Positions 1 to 6,273 of a stretch of 9,518 nt of DNA are shown here, one piece after another. A model generated the notes under the pieces. That model was given only the letters and a program-made list of their open reading frames with translations, was not told the DNA's origin and searched no databases. The position numbers were made by a program, and so were the translations under genes. Source of the stretch: Phycisphaerae bacterium. GTDB lineage: Bacteria; Planctomycetota; Phycisphaerae; Sedimentisphaerales; UBA12454. Position 1 is the first letter of the stretch, and each line of letters starts with the position of its first letter. The stretch lies in contig JAQTQF010000049.1 in NCBI GenBank assembly GCA_028712345.1, forward strand, positions 1 through 9,518. The letters run 5' to 3'.

Positions 1-209
1 TTTTTGCCGCCCTTGCCCTGCCTGATAAGAGCGTTATGGCGCAAAGGCTTATGACCCTGTTCGACGGCATCAGGAGCCCGTTTGAGACCTTCGATGTACA
101 TATCTGTCGCGTAATCGAAGTTATCTGTGGCCGCAACTTCTTCAGCCCTTTTGAAAAAGGGTATAGCCTTGGTCAAATCACTGTTATTTTGAGCAATTTC
201 GTCCGCCAT
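1..209 (-). CDS. TPR-like repeat protein, N-terminal part (runs off the left edge)
   Basis: The first 69 codons are present, from an ATG at 209 to the window edge, so the C-terminus is missing. The predicted protein starts MADEIAQNNSDLTKAIPFFK. It continues as two amphipathic helices with a TPR-like pattern (residues about 15-50, including FDYATDMYIEGL), then a basic segment ending QGKGGK. From memory, planctomycete TPR proteins of unknown role begin in a similar way, but too little is visible to give a function. No signal peptide or membrane segment is seen. The Shine-Dalgarno is weak: GGAG lies 14 bases before the ATG. The start is supported by a near-consensus promoter at 253-281, which would give a leader of about 37 bases. 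The TPR family call is moderately sure; the existence of the gene is well supported by the promoter and the coherent protein. Confidence 0.72.
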   Translation of the reverse strand, partial: MADEIAQNNSDLTKAIPFFKRAEEVAATDNFDYATDMYIEGLKRAPDAVEQGHKPLRHNALIRQGKGGK

Positions 210-252
210 AAAAGGCAAATAAACTCCGCTAATGCTTTATTATAAGTTCCGT

Positions 253-281
253 ATGATAAAATAACTTATATTTTTTGTCAA
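253..281 (-). promoter_or_regulatory. Sigma70-type promoter of the TPR-like gene
   Basis: Read on the minus strand, a perfect -35 TTGACA (276-281) is followed by a 17-base spacer and a -10 TATCAT (253-258). Transcription would start near 246, about 37 bases before the ATG at 209. This is one of the best promoter matches in the window. It lies just downstream of the palindromic element at 307-450. Confidence 0.7.
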
Positions 282-306
282 ACCATTCTTTTAGCCCTGA
301 TGCCCT

Positions 307-450
307 GTAGAAAACATGTAAAAACCGTCGTTCTGTCCGAAAGGACTCCATAGGAGAACGGAGCGAAGCGCAGTGAAGAATCTCTTGTTAATGTCAAAAC
401 GAGATTCTTCCCCCTAAGGGGTCAGAATGACATCTGTGGCGGTTTTCTAC
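307..450. repeat. 144-bp palindromic element, MITE-like or dispersed-repeat-like
   Basis: The ends are a perfect 9-bp inverted repeat, GTAGAAAAC (307-315) and GTTTTCTAC (442-450). The pairing continues inward imperfectly, for example GTCGTTCTG on the left against CAGAATGAC on the right. At the centre is a perfect 10-bp inverted repeat, GAAGAATCTC (375-384) and GAGATTCTTC (401-410). Smaller nested hairpins occur in the left arm: GTTCT/AGAAC at 330-359 encloses TCC-GAAA-GGA and CTCC-ATA-GGAG. There is no open reading frame and no transposase. From memory, 'GTCATTCTGA...GAAGAATCTC' motifs occur as dispersed repeats in many environmental bacterial genomes, so this is probably one copy of such a family. 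It occupies most of the gap between the PAS gene and the TPR-like gene, and its hairpins might end transcription of the former. Confidence 0.7.
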
Positions 451-559
451 GAAGTACTTTTAGGATAGAAATACAGTTGCCGGTTAGCGGTAAAAAATGT
501 GGGTGCGCAGATGGGTTAATGGGGTATTTTGCTATATTTTATATTGTTGTATTTGGTGT
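451..559. other. AT-rich intergenic tail after the PAS gene
   Basis: This short stretch joins the palindromic element to the stop codon of the PAS gene. I see no open reading frame continuing the PAS protein in any frame, no remnant of a histidine kinase or GGDEF domain, and no classical hairpin-plus-U-tract terminator. Confidence 0.5.
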
Positions 560-1996
560 TTATCCCGTTGCTTTACCAGCCGATTCCAGTTCTTTCATTT
601 TCTTGGGTTCGGTTACACTTCGTGAAATAGTGGAAAATATCTCGACTTGGCCTTCAGCCGACTTATGCGCAGCCAGTACCATAAGAACGGGTATTTCGTG
701 TCTATCTTTTACATTCAGCAAAGCACATTCACCCATCCACACACCGTTGCGTATAGCAAGAGGAAGCACCTCTTCGGAAAACATTTTATTCGTCCGCTCA
801 GGATGGACATCGTCAATCCTGAATTTTGTTACATCTTCATCTTCTCCGATGCCGCACATTTTTCTGCCGGCCTTGTTTATATACATTATGTGCCTATCAT
901 TAGCGTCGGCATAACCGACAAAATCAGGCGTTGCCTCAAGAATCGCAGCAAGTCGTTCCTTTGTTTTTTCAGATTCCTTGTGCTTGGTAATATCCCTTGC
1001 TATCAGCGAGACACCGCTTATTTTCCCATCTACCTCATTGACCGGCGAGATCGCCAGGGACACATCGATTAGGTTGTTGTCTTTTCCGATATGTACTGTT
1101 TCGAAGTGTCTGATGTGTTCTCCCTGTGATATCTTTTCAAAGAGATATATTAAATCGTCCTGCTGTTCAGAAGGAACTAATATCGACAGTGATTCGCCTA
1201 TAATCTCATATTCTCTGTATCCGTATATCTTTTCGGAGCCTTTGTTCCAACTGGTGATAATGCCTTCGGGACTGCTGCCAACAATGGCATCATCGGAAGA
1301 GTCAACAATAGCCGCCAGCCGGTTGCGTTCAATGGAGCGTTTGTATAATTGAATCTTGGAGAAATACGCAGACATTGTTATCGCCGCAATAGTAACAACA
1401 AATACGGTTATTCCCCATGCCATATATTGGGCCGTAAAAAGATCTTCTTTTATATGCTCCTGAACAATTTCGGCAAAGTAATACATCCCGGAGGCATAAT
1501 TAAATTTTTGCTCCTCGTATTCGGAACTTTCGAGCAGTTCTAAGGCCGCCTGGTGATTACCTTGGCGCACAAATTCAAAAGCCTTGTTTTCCATAGCGAC
1601 AAGTTTCATATTGGCCAAATCGGTATAACCTGCATACTTCCCGCTGGGAGCGTCTATCAGACTGACGGCTTCCTTGATAGCGGCATCCAGCTGCGGTGCA
1701 TATTTTCTGTATCGCCCCTCCCATTTCGAATCACCCGTAGCCGCGGCCAGATATGCCGATGAAGTTAGAACCTCGTCAAGCTGCGTTATAATCCCGGTTA
1801 ACTCTATCGCTCTGTGTTCACGCTGATGGCAATCGGCAATATCACCGAATGCATGAAATATGAACAAACCGCCTGTCAATAATATTGCCATTATCAGTAG
1901 GGCCGCCAGTACGAATTTGACAACTCGGCAAGGTGTGGTTTTGCAGACTTGCCTACCCAATATGACACCATGTTGATTGGTATTTTCTGTCCTCAT
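560..1996 (-). CDS. Membrane sensor with extracytoplasmic helical domain and two PAS domains, no output domain
   Basis: A 478-residue protein. After a polar start there is a TM helix (about 26-48), a helical extracytoplasmic domain of about 140 residues (with DEVLTSSAYLAAATGD and a C-terminal AMENKAFEFVRQG stretch), and a second TM helix (about 191-212). PAS domain 1 follows at about 221-339 (SSDDAIVGSSPEGIITSWN, ending ARDITKH), then PAS domain 2 at about 346-464. The protein stops 10-15 residues after the second PAS. There is no histidine kinase, GGDEF, EAL, HAMP or methyl-accepting segment. Relatives with this ectodomain usually carry a kinase or cyclase output, so this may be a truncated sensor or one that signals through a partner. 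The ATG at 1996 was chosen because AAGG lies 8 bases upstream; an in-frame TTG at 2029 would add 11 residues but has a poorer site. No convincing promoter or partner gene is seen. The architecture is well supported; the ligand is unknown. Confidence 0.85.
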   Translation of the reverse strand: MRTENTNQHGVILGRQVCKTTPCRVVKFVLAALLIMAILLTGGLFIFHAFGDIADCHQREHRAIELTGIITQLDEVLTSSAYLAAATGDSKWEGRYRKYAPQLDAAIKEAVSLIDAPSGKYAGYTDLANMKLVAMENKAFEFVRQGNHQAALELLESSEYEEQKFNYASGMYYFAEIVQEHIKEDLFTAQYMAWGITVFVVTIAAITMSAYFSKIQLYKRSIERNRLAAIVDSSDDAIVGSSPEGIITSWNKGSEKIYGYREYEIIGESLSILVPSEQQDDLIYLFEKISQGEHIRHFETVHIGKDNNLIDVSLAISPVNEVDGKISGVSLIARDITKHKESEKTKERLAAILEATPDFVGYADANDRHIMYINKAGRKMCGIGEDEDVTKFRIDDVHPERTNKMFSEEVLPLAIRNGVWMGECALLNVKDRHEIPVLMVLAAHKSAEGQVEIFSTISRSVTEPKKMKELESAGKATG

Positions 1997-2285
1997 TTCT
2001 AATGCCTTAAAAAACTTAAAAGTTATCAAGTCTTTTTATCTCTCCAACTATATTGCGGCAATAGAGTTATCGACACTCGCAAGACAGGAATGAATTTAAT
2101 TTGGTCCAAAAGATAAAAATCGGATACGGCTGGCGAAACAATAATACATAACTACTTATCGCAAAAGCTGTTATCTTCCCCTGTCATCCCTTTAGATTAG
2201 TATTGATTTGTCATCGGGTGATTGCTGTTTATCGGACGCAATAACTTTTGGCTCGTTAGAAGTAAATTAATTCATATCACTAAAC
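1997..2285. other. Intergenic stretch upstream of the PAS gene, nothing recognised
   Basis: No credible gene, RNA or repeat is seen here. The PAS gene must be transcribed from somewhere in this stretch, but I found only weak promoter matches on the minus strand, for example TTGCCG and TAAAAA 17 bases apart near 2033-2061. Confidence 0.4.
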
Positions 2286-2312
2286 AAAAAAAAGGCAGGT
2301 TTATCACCTGCC
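2286..2312 (-). terminator. Intrinsic terminator of the secreted-protein gene
   Basis: On the minus strand GGCAGGT (2312-2306), a five-base loop GATAA and ACCTGCC (2300-2294) form a perfect 7-bp stem. It is followed directly by eight T residues (2293-2286). It lies 25 bases after the stop codon of the gene at 2338-3144. On the plus strand the stem is followed only by an interrupted T-rich stretch, so the main direction is minus. Confidence 0.9.
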
Positions 2313-2337
2313 CTTTTGCTTTTCGTTTAACATAATT

Positions 2338-3144
2338 TCAGGACTTAGCCTTTTTATCCTTAATCACTTCCTTTTTTACATCATCCGCTTTAGGCCTGTC
2401 TGCTCTAATCAGCACAAACTCATCGTCCTGAATCATTCCTACTCCAGGCGCATATATCTTTGTACCGAGACCCTCTTCTATGGCGCTGCTGTCTTCCGTT
2501 TTTACGCATTTTTTATAAGTACCGGCAGGAATGGTTGCCTTTCCCGTAGTGCTGACTATTTCGGCACGGTCCATCGCAACGGCGGGGGCGATCTCCTGAT
2601 AATACTTATCGCCCTTCTTAGGCTTGGCTGGCATCATAAGACCAAATTTGTTTCCGTTTTCACCGCTCAGCCAGCTTCCCCCGTGGCCGGTAATCTGACC
2701 TTGCTTATCATACATATCAACATCTTCGCCAAAATAGTACACATCGCCTGTGGTCTTATCGATAGCAAAATAATTTCTCGATATCTCGGCCAGTTTCCCT
2801 TCCGAAGTTTCGCGCTCCTCGACTATTCGAGTCTCGACGCCATCGACAACTTTGGTCTCATTCAGAACAGTAATAATCAGCCTGTCCCTGCCGCTCTTGA
2901 GGTTCAGGCGATAGCCGGGAATGAGAACAAAGTATTTATTTTCGCCGACGCTGACGAAATTTTTCTTATCAATCTCAAAAGTATCCTGCCATTCTTTTTG
3001 AACCTTTGCGGCAGTTTTGACGGCTTTACCTTTTTTACAGGCGGCTTTCGGTGAATTACTGTCCGCCGCCCATATCGCGGTATTTACAAATAAAATCAGC
3101 CCGCAGAAACAAACCGCAATTAACACTTTCTGATATGCCTTCAT
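2338..3144 (-). CDS. Secreted protein of unknown function
   Basis: A 268-residue protein with a clear Sec signal peptide: Lys near the start, a hydrophobic core at about 7-22, and a likely cut after AIWA at residue 26. The mature part has a Lys-rich entry (27-50), then a beta-rich domain (about 55-250). Recognisable stretches are NKYFVLIPGYRLNL, VVDGVETRIVEERE, DKTTGDVYYFGEDVDMY, PAGTYKKCVKTE and KIYAPGVGMIQDDEFVLI. It ends in a Lys-rich tail. The YYFGEDVDMY and YAPGVGMIQD stretches recall a family of uncharacterised exported proteins that I know only as hypothetical, so no function is given. No lipobox is seen, so it is probably soluble outside the inner membrane. The start is firm: AGGAGA lies 6 bases before the ATG. 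The gene is a single-gene unit with its own promoter (3172-3200) and terminator (2286-2312). Confidence 0.88.
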   Translation of the reverse strand: MKAYQKVLIAVCFCGLILFVNTAIWAADSNSPKAACKKGKAVKTAAKVQKEWQDTFEIDKKNFVSVGENKYFVLIPGYRLNLKSGRDRLIITVLNETKVVDGVETRIVEERETSEGKLAEISRNYFAIDKTTGDVYYFGEDVDMYDKQGQITGHGGSWLSGENGNKFGLMMPAKPKKGDKYYQEIAPAVAMDRAEIVSTTGKATIPAGTYKKCVKTEDSSAIEEGLGTKIYAPGVGMIQDDEFVLIRADRPKADDVKKEVIKDKKAKS

Positions 3145-3171
3145 AATTTTCTCCTTTTAGAATTTTATCCT

Positions 3172-3200
3172 ATTATACTGTCATAAAGACCGCAACGCAA
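3172..3200 (-). promoter_or_regulatory. Sigma70-type promoter of the secreted-protein gene
   Basis: On the minus strand a -35-like TTGCGT (3195-3200), a 17-base spacer and a perfect -10 TATAAT (3172-3177) precede the gene. The predicted start is near 3165, giving a leader of about 20 bases with the AGGAGA ribosome site. It sits directly after the prmC stop codon, so this gene need not depend on the thi transcript. Confidence 0.65.
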
Positions 3201-3214
3201 TAACAAGATTTTCC

Positions 3215-4096
3215 CTAACGGCCCACTGCCGTTACGATTCTGTCGTTGTTATTAAAATCCTTTTCGATGGTGACCCTACCAAAGCCCTCTGCGTCCTCAA
3301 GCATTTTCTTAACTGCTTCCCCCTGCGAATAGCCTATTTCGAGTATCATCGCACCTGCCGGCTTGAGATGCTCCGCCGCCCGAGCAATAATCTTCCTGTA
3401 AATATCAAGCCCGTCGGCGCCACCATCGAGGGCGAGGGCCGGCTCATAATTTTTCACCTTCGCATCGAGATTTTCATACTCGGCTCTGCTTACATAAGGC
3501 GGATTCGAGACAATCAAATCAAAACGCCGAACATCGAGCTGGCCGATTATCGGCTCAAACAAATCGCCTTCAAGAATTTTAACTCTATCGGCAAGCTTAT
3601 ATTTGGCAATATTCTCCGCCGCAACAGCCAGAGCCTTTTCGCTTATATCGGTAGCAATAACTTTGCAATTCGGATAATTCTTCGCAATCGCCGCTGCGAT
3701 GCAGCCGCTTCCCGTGCATAAGTCGCAGACATTTTGACTGCCCAAATCCGTACGAGTCCTTAGAAATTCTATCGCCCTTTCGACGAGCAGTTCAGTCTCC
3801 GGCCGGGGAATAAGACAATCGGGACAAACCTTAAACGACATAGAATAAAATTCGCAGCTGCCGACAAGGTACTGCACCGGCTCAGCAGCGATACACCGTT
3901 TGACAAGACTGTGGAGTTTGTCGAGTTTGGGCTTTTCGATAACTTTGTCAAAGTGCATATACAGCTCGATTCTCTGGGTGCCAAGAACAAAGCTTAAAAG
4001 CATCTCAGCAGTCAGACGGGGAGAGTCTATCTTTTTTTCGGCAAAGTAACCGACCATCCAGTCGAGCAGTTTTTGTATAGTCCAGTTTTGGTGCAA
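3215..4096 (-). CDS. prmC: Peptide chain release factor N5-glutamine methyltransferase PrmC
   Basis: PrmC methylates the Gln of the GGQ motif in release factors 1 and 2 with S-adenosylmethionine, which is needed for efficient termination of translation. The 293-residue protein has the helical N-terminal domain (about 1-80), the family motif IPRPETE (96-102), the SAM-binding loop DLCTGSGCIA (125-134) and the catalytic NPPY (198-201), followed by EPALALDGGADGLDIYR. The length fits the family. I chose a TTG start at 4096: GGAG lies 6 bases upstream within the last thiH codons, and the resulting N-terminus matches the usual PrmC start. An upstream in-frame TTG at 4144 would add 16 residues but has no good site. 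The start lies one base after the thiH stop, so translation is probably coupled to thiH. It is the last gene of the TPP-riboswitch operon, an unusual place for prmC. Confidence 0.93.
   Translation of the reverse strand: MHQNWTIQKLLDWMVGYFAEKKIDSPRLTAEMLLSFVLGTQRIELYMHFDKVIEKPKLDKLHSLVKRCIAAEPVQYLVGSCEFYSMSFKVCPDCLIPRPETELLVERAIEFLRTRTDLGSQNVCDLCTGSGCIAAAIAKNYPNCKVIATDISEKALAVAAENIAKYKLADRVKILEGDLFEPIIGQLDVRRFDLIVSNPPYVSRAEYENLDAKVKNYEPALALDGGADGLDIYRKIIARAAEHLKPAGAMILEIGYSQGEAVKKMLEDAEGFGRVTIEKDFNNNDRIVTAVGR
3216..3234 (-). other. Hairpin overlapping the prmC stop codon
   Basis: TAACGGC and GCCGTTA form a perfect 7-bp stem with a five-base loop that includes part of the prmC stop codon. On the minus strand it is followed by GGGAAAATCTTG, not a U-tract, so it is not a standard intrinsic terminator. 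It may protect or mark the 3' end of the thi-prmC transcript, since no other terminator is seen before the next promoter. Confidence 0.35.
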
Positions 4097-4097
4097 A

Positions 4098-5195
4098 TCA
4101 AACTCCGGTAAAAGCCTTGTCCCAGTCTTTCCATACCGGCTCAAGACCCGCCGATTTCAGCATAGAAGCAATCTCTGCCGGACTCCTGTCGTCAGCGATT
4201 TCAAATTGTTTCAATGCTGAGTTTTTTTCGGAATATCCGCCGGGACTCGTTCTGCTGCCTGCGCTCATTCGAGTTACGCAAATTTTTGCGGCATTATCCC
4301 TGAAATTTGCATCTTCGCGAGTCGAAAGCACAATCTCCGCATCGGCAAAACACAATCTAAGAGCAACCATCATTTGAACAAGCTCTGAATCGCTTATCAT
4401 ATGTTCAAATAATTTATCATCTACATTCTCTGCCGGACGCAGTCTCGGAAATGAAAATGAAATTCTCGCCTGCCAGTAATTCTTCATCAGGAAATACGCA
4501 TGCTCTGCCATCGCAAGCGTCTGCGTCCGCCAATCACTAAGCCCGATTAAAAAACCAAGCCCAAGACTTCTGAATCCCGCCTCTCCTGCCCACCCGAGCG
4601 TCTCAAGTCGCCTCTGATAATCGGCCTTGGGGCCTGTTTTATGAAATCGAGCATAATCGGAGCGGTCATAAGTCTCCTGATACAACGCAATCCCGTCAAT
4701 GCCAGCAGCAAAAAGCCTTTCGTAATCAGCCTGGTCGAACGGATAAACCTCTATCGATATCGAGCTGAATTTTTTTCGCAATTTTGCGGCAAGAGCAGCA
4801 AGATAATCAACTGTAATAAAATTTCTATCCTCTCCGCTAACCAGCAGAATATGCCTGAACCCCTCATCGGCTAAAATATCCGCCTCTCTGCACGCCTGCT
4901 CAACGGTTAATCTTTTTGGCGAGGAATTACCCTTGGCATTAAAAGCACAGTACGGACAGCTGTTAACGCAAAAATTGGAAACATACAGCGGAGCGTAAAG
5001 CTGCACGACATTTCCGAATCTCTGTCTTGTAATCTTCTGCGCTTTTTGCGCCATCTGCTCAAGATATTTTTCCGCCCCCGGCGAAATCAGCGCCGCCAGT
5101 TTCTGCCGGTTATATCTTCCGCCGTCATCCGACAGCGCAGCCAAAATATCAGTGTCTTTCTGTGCCGGTATATTCTGAAATTCTTCAATCTTCAT
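4098..5195 (-). CDS. thiH: 2-iminoacetate synthase ThiH (radical SAM tyrosine lyase)
   Basis: ThiH cleaves tyrosine to p-cresol and dehydroglycine, the glycine-derived part of the thiamine thiazole used by ThiG. The 365-residue protein has the radical-SAM iron-sulfur motif C76-x3-C80-x2-C83 (FCVNSCPYCAFN), then a TIM-barrel with the HILLVSGEDR strand, EVYPF, the YQETYDRSDYARFHKTGPK segment and the SFPRLRPAE segment, all typical of ThiH. The C-terminal region has STREDANFRDN and TRMSAGSRTSPGGY. Having ThiH rather than the oxygen-dependent glycine oxidase ThiO suits an organism that makes thiazole without oxygen. The ATG is 5 bases after the thiG stop, with a weak purine-rich site, so coupled translation is likely. 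The stop TGA is one base from the prmC start. Confidence 0.96.
   Translation of the reverse strand: MKIEEFQNIPAQKDTDILAALSDDGGRYNRQKLAALISPGAEKYLEQMAQKAQKITRQRFGNVVQLYAPLYVSNFCVNSCPYCAFNAKGNSSPKRLTVEQACREADILADEGFRHILLVSGEDRNFITVDYLAALAAKLRKKFSSISIEVYPFDQADYERLFAAGIDGIALYQETYDRSDYARFHKTGPKADYQRRLETLGWAGEAGFRSLGLGFLIGLSDWRTQTLAMAEHAYFLMKNYWQARISFSFPRLRPAENVDDKLFEHMISDSELVQMMVALRLCFADAEIVLSTREDANFRDNAAKICVTRMSAGSRTSPGGYSEKNSALKQFEIADDRSPAEIASMLKSAGLEPVWKDWDKAFTGV
4103..4106 (-). promoter_or_regulatory. Shine-Dalgarno that sets the prmC start, inside thiH
   Basis: GGAG on the minus strand lies 6 bases before the TTG at 4096 and within the last thiH codons. It favours TTG 4096 over the upstream TTG at 4144 and points to translational coupling with thiH. 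Confidence 0.65.
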
Positions 5196-5200
5196 TTTTT

Positions 5201-5974
5201 TTAATCTCTTAAAAATCCTGTCAGCGGACTTGAAGCGTCAGCCTGCTGTTTGACATCGGCTTTACCCGCTTCGAACGCTTCTCTGCCTGCCTCAACCGCT
5301 TTTCTAAAGGCCGCCGCCATTTTCACAGGCTCCTTCGCCGCCGCGATTGCGGTATTAACCAGCACGGCATCGGCACCCATTTCCATTGCCTCAGACGCGT
5401 GCGATGGGGCGCCGAGGCCGGCATCGATGACCACCGGAACCCTCGCCTGTGAAATAATTATCTCAAGCGACGCTTTTGTTTTTAATCCCTGATTCGAACC
5501 AATCGGCGAGGCAAGCGGCATCACCGTCGCGCAGCCCGCATCCTGAAGTCTTTTCGCCAACACCGCATCAGCGTTTATATAAGGCAGAACGACGAAACCT
5601 TCCTTAACAAGAATTTCCGCCGCCTTGAGCGTTTCGACAGGGTCGGGCAATAAGTAATATGGGTCGGGCGTAACTTCGAGTTTAAGCCATTCTATCCCCG
5701 TCGCCGCCCTCGCCAGCCTTGCCAGCCGTACCGCCTCATCGGCATTTCTCGCGCCTGATGTATTGGGCAGCAGAAGATATTTCTTCCGGTCTATCGCCGA
5801 AAGCATATCATCGTCTGGATTATCGATATCCACCCGCCGAAGCGCAACGGTTACCATTTCGGCCCCCGACGCTTCAATTGCCTCAGCCATAATTTTATTG
5901 GAAGCGAATTTGCCCGTCCCTATAAACAGCCTGCTCGCAAACTCTCTGCCCGCTATTATCAGTTTATCCGACAT
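5201..5974 (-). CDS. thiG: Thiazole synthase ThiG
   Basis: ThiG condenses 1-deoxy-D-xylulose 5-phosphate, dehydroglycine from ThiH and sulfur from ThiS thiocarboxylate into the thiazole phosphate. The 257-residue TIM-barrel protein shows SRLFIGTGKF near the N-terminus, VALRRVD, LPNTSGA, the substrate-binding lysine in IEWLKLEV (Lys98), TPDPYYLLPDP, the PLASPIGSNQGL phosphate loop, PVVIDAGLGAPSHASEAMEMGADAVLVNTAI and a tail ending SPLTGFLRD. All family hallmarks are present. The ATG at 5974 was chosen because GGAGG lies 8 bases upstream; a TTG at 5992 would add 6 residues and has no site. The start follows the thiS stop by one base, so ThiS and ThiG are probably made in a coupled way. Confidence 0.96.
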   Translation of the reverse strand: MSDKLIIAGREFASRLFIGTGKFASNKIMAEAIEASGAEMVTVALRRVDIDNPDDDMLSAIDRKKYLLLPNTSGARNADEAVRLARLARAATGIEWLKLEVTPDPYYLLPDPVETLKAAEILVKEGFVVLPYINADAVLAKRLQDAGCATVMPLASPIGSNQGLKTKASLEIIISQARVPVVIDAGLGAPSHASEAMEMGADAVLVNTAIAAAKEPVKMAAAFRKAVEAGREAFEAGKADVKQQADASSPLTGFLRD

Positions 5975-5975
5975 A

Positions 5976-6185
5976 CTATCCGCCTCCGACAAGCCGTATC
6001 AGTTCAATCTTCTGACCGGCAGTCAATTTTGTGCCGCCGAAATTATCTTTCCTGATAATCTGCCCGTCAATTTCCGCAACCACCGTCGCTTCGTCAACTT
6101 TCAAAACGCCGAGCAATTCTTTCATTGTCGCAGGCAACACGCCGGCAAATTCTTTATCTTCACCGTTTATTTTCAAAACCATCAT
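5976..6185 (-). CDS. thiS: Sulfur carrier protein ThiS
   Basis: A 69-residue ubiquitin-fold protein whose C-terminal glycine is adenylated by ThiF and converted to a thiocarboxylate that gives sulfur to ThiG. It begins MMVLKINGEDKEF, contains VAEIDGQIIRKDNF, and ends LIRLVGGG, so the diagnostic Gly-Gly tail is at the exact C-terminus. The length is typical. Two ATG codons in a row (6185 and 6182) are possible starts, with AAGGTGA just upstream; the first is used here. It follows thiF by 88 bases and precedes thiG by one base. Confidence 0.95.
   Translation of the reverse strand: MMVLKINGEDKEFAGVLPATMKELLGVLKVDEATVVAEIDGQIIRKDNFGGTKLTAGQKIELIRLVGGG
5983..5987 (-). promoter_or_regulatory. Shine-Dalgarno of thiG inside the codons for the ThiS Gly tail
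   Basis: The ThiS C-terminal Gly codons read GGAGGCGGA followed by the TAG stop. The GGAGG in them is a consensus ribosome site 8 bases before the thiG ATG at 5974. The same bases encode the functional ThiS tail and start ThiG, which fixes the thiG start. Confidence 0.8.
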
Positions 6186-6197
6186 ATATCACCTTAT

Positions 6198-6226
6198 AAA
6201 AAAATAGCCGTCCGCTGAAAGCAGAC
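6198..6226 (-). terminator. Possible attenuator hairpin between thiF and thiS
   Basis: On the minus strand GTCTGC (6226-6221), loop TTTCA and GCGGAC (6215-6210) form a 6-bp stem with one G-U pair. Five bases later comes a run of seven T residues (6204-6198). The U-tract is further from the stem than in a standard terminator, so at most partial termination or RNA processing is expected. It would let thiF be made in excess of thiS, thiG, thiH and prmC. Confidence 0.3.
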
Positions 6227-6258
6227 TCCAAAACTCAAAACTTAGAACTCAAAATTTA

Positions 6259-6273
6259 TCCGCCTATGGCGGA
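6259..6273. repeat. Small GC-rich palindrome abutting the thiF stop
   Basis: TCCGCC-TAT-GGCGGA is a perfect 6-bp stem with a 3-base loop, directly adjoining the thiF stop codon. It shares the CCGCC/GGCGG core with the hairpin at 6961-6981, so both may belong to a family of small dispersed palindromes. It could also block 3' exonucleases within the operon mRNA. Confidence 0.45.

Noticed and set aside
477..1352. Several plus-strand open frames of 120-145 codons
   Set aside because: They lie opposite the PAS sensor gene, whose protein has coherent domains, and they have no ribosome sites or recognisable products.
3769..3990. 73-codon minus-strand open frame inside prmC
   Set aside because: It lies in another frame of prmC, whose motifs are intact, and has no separate ribosome site.
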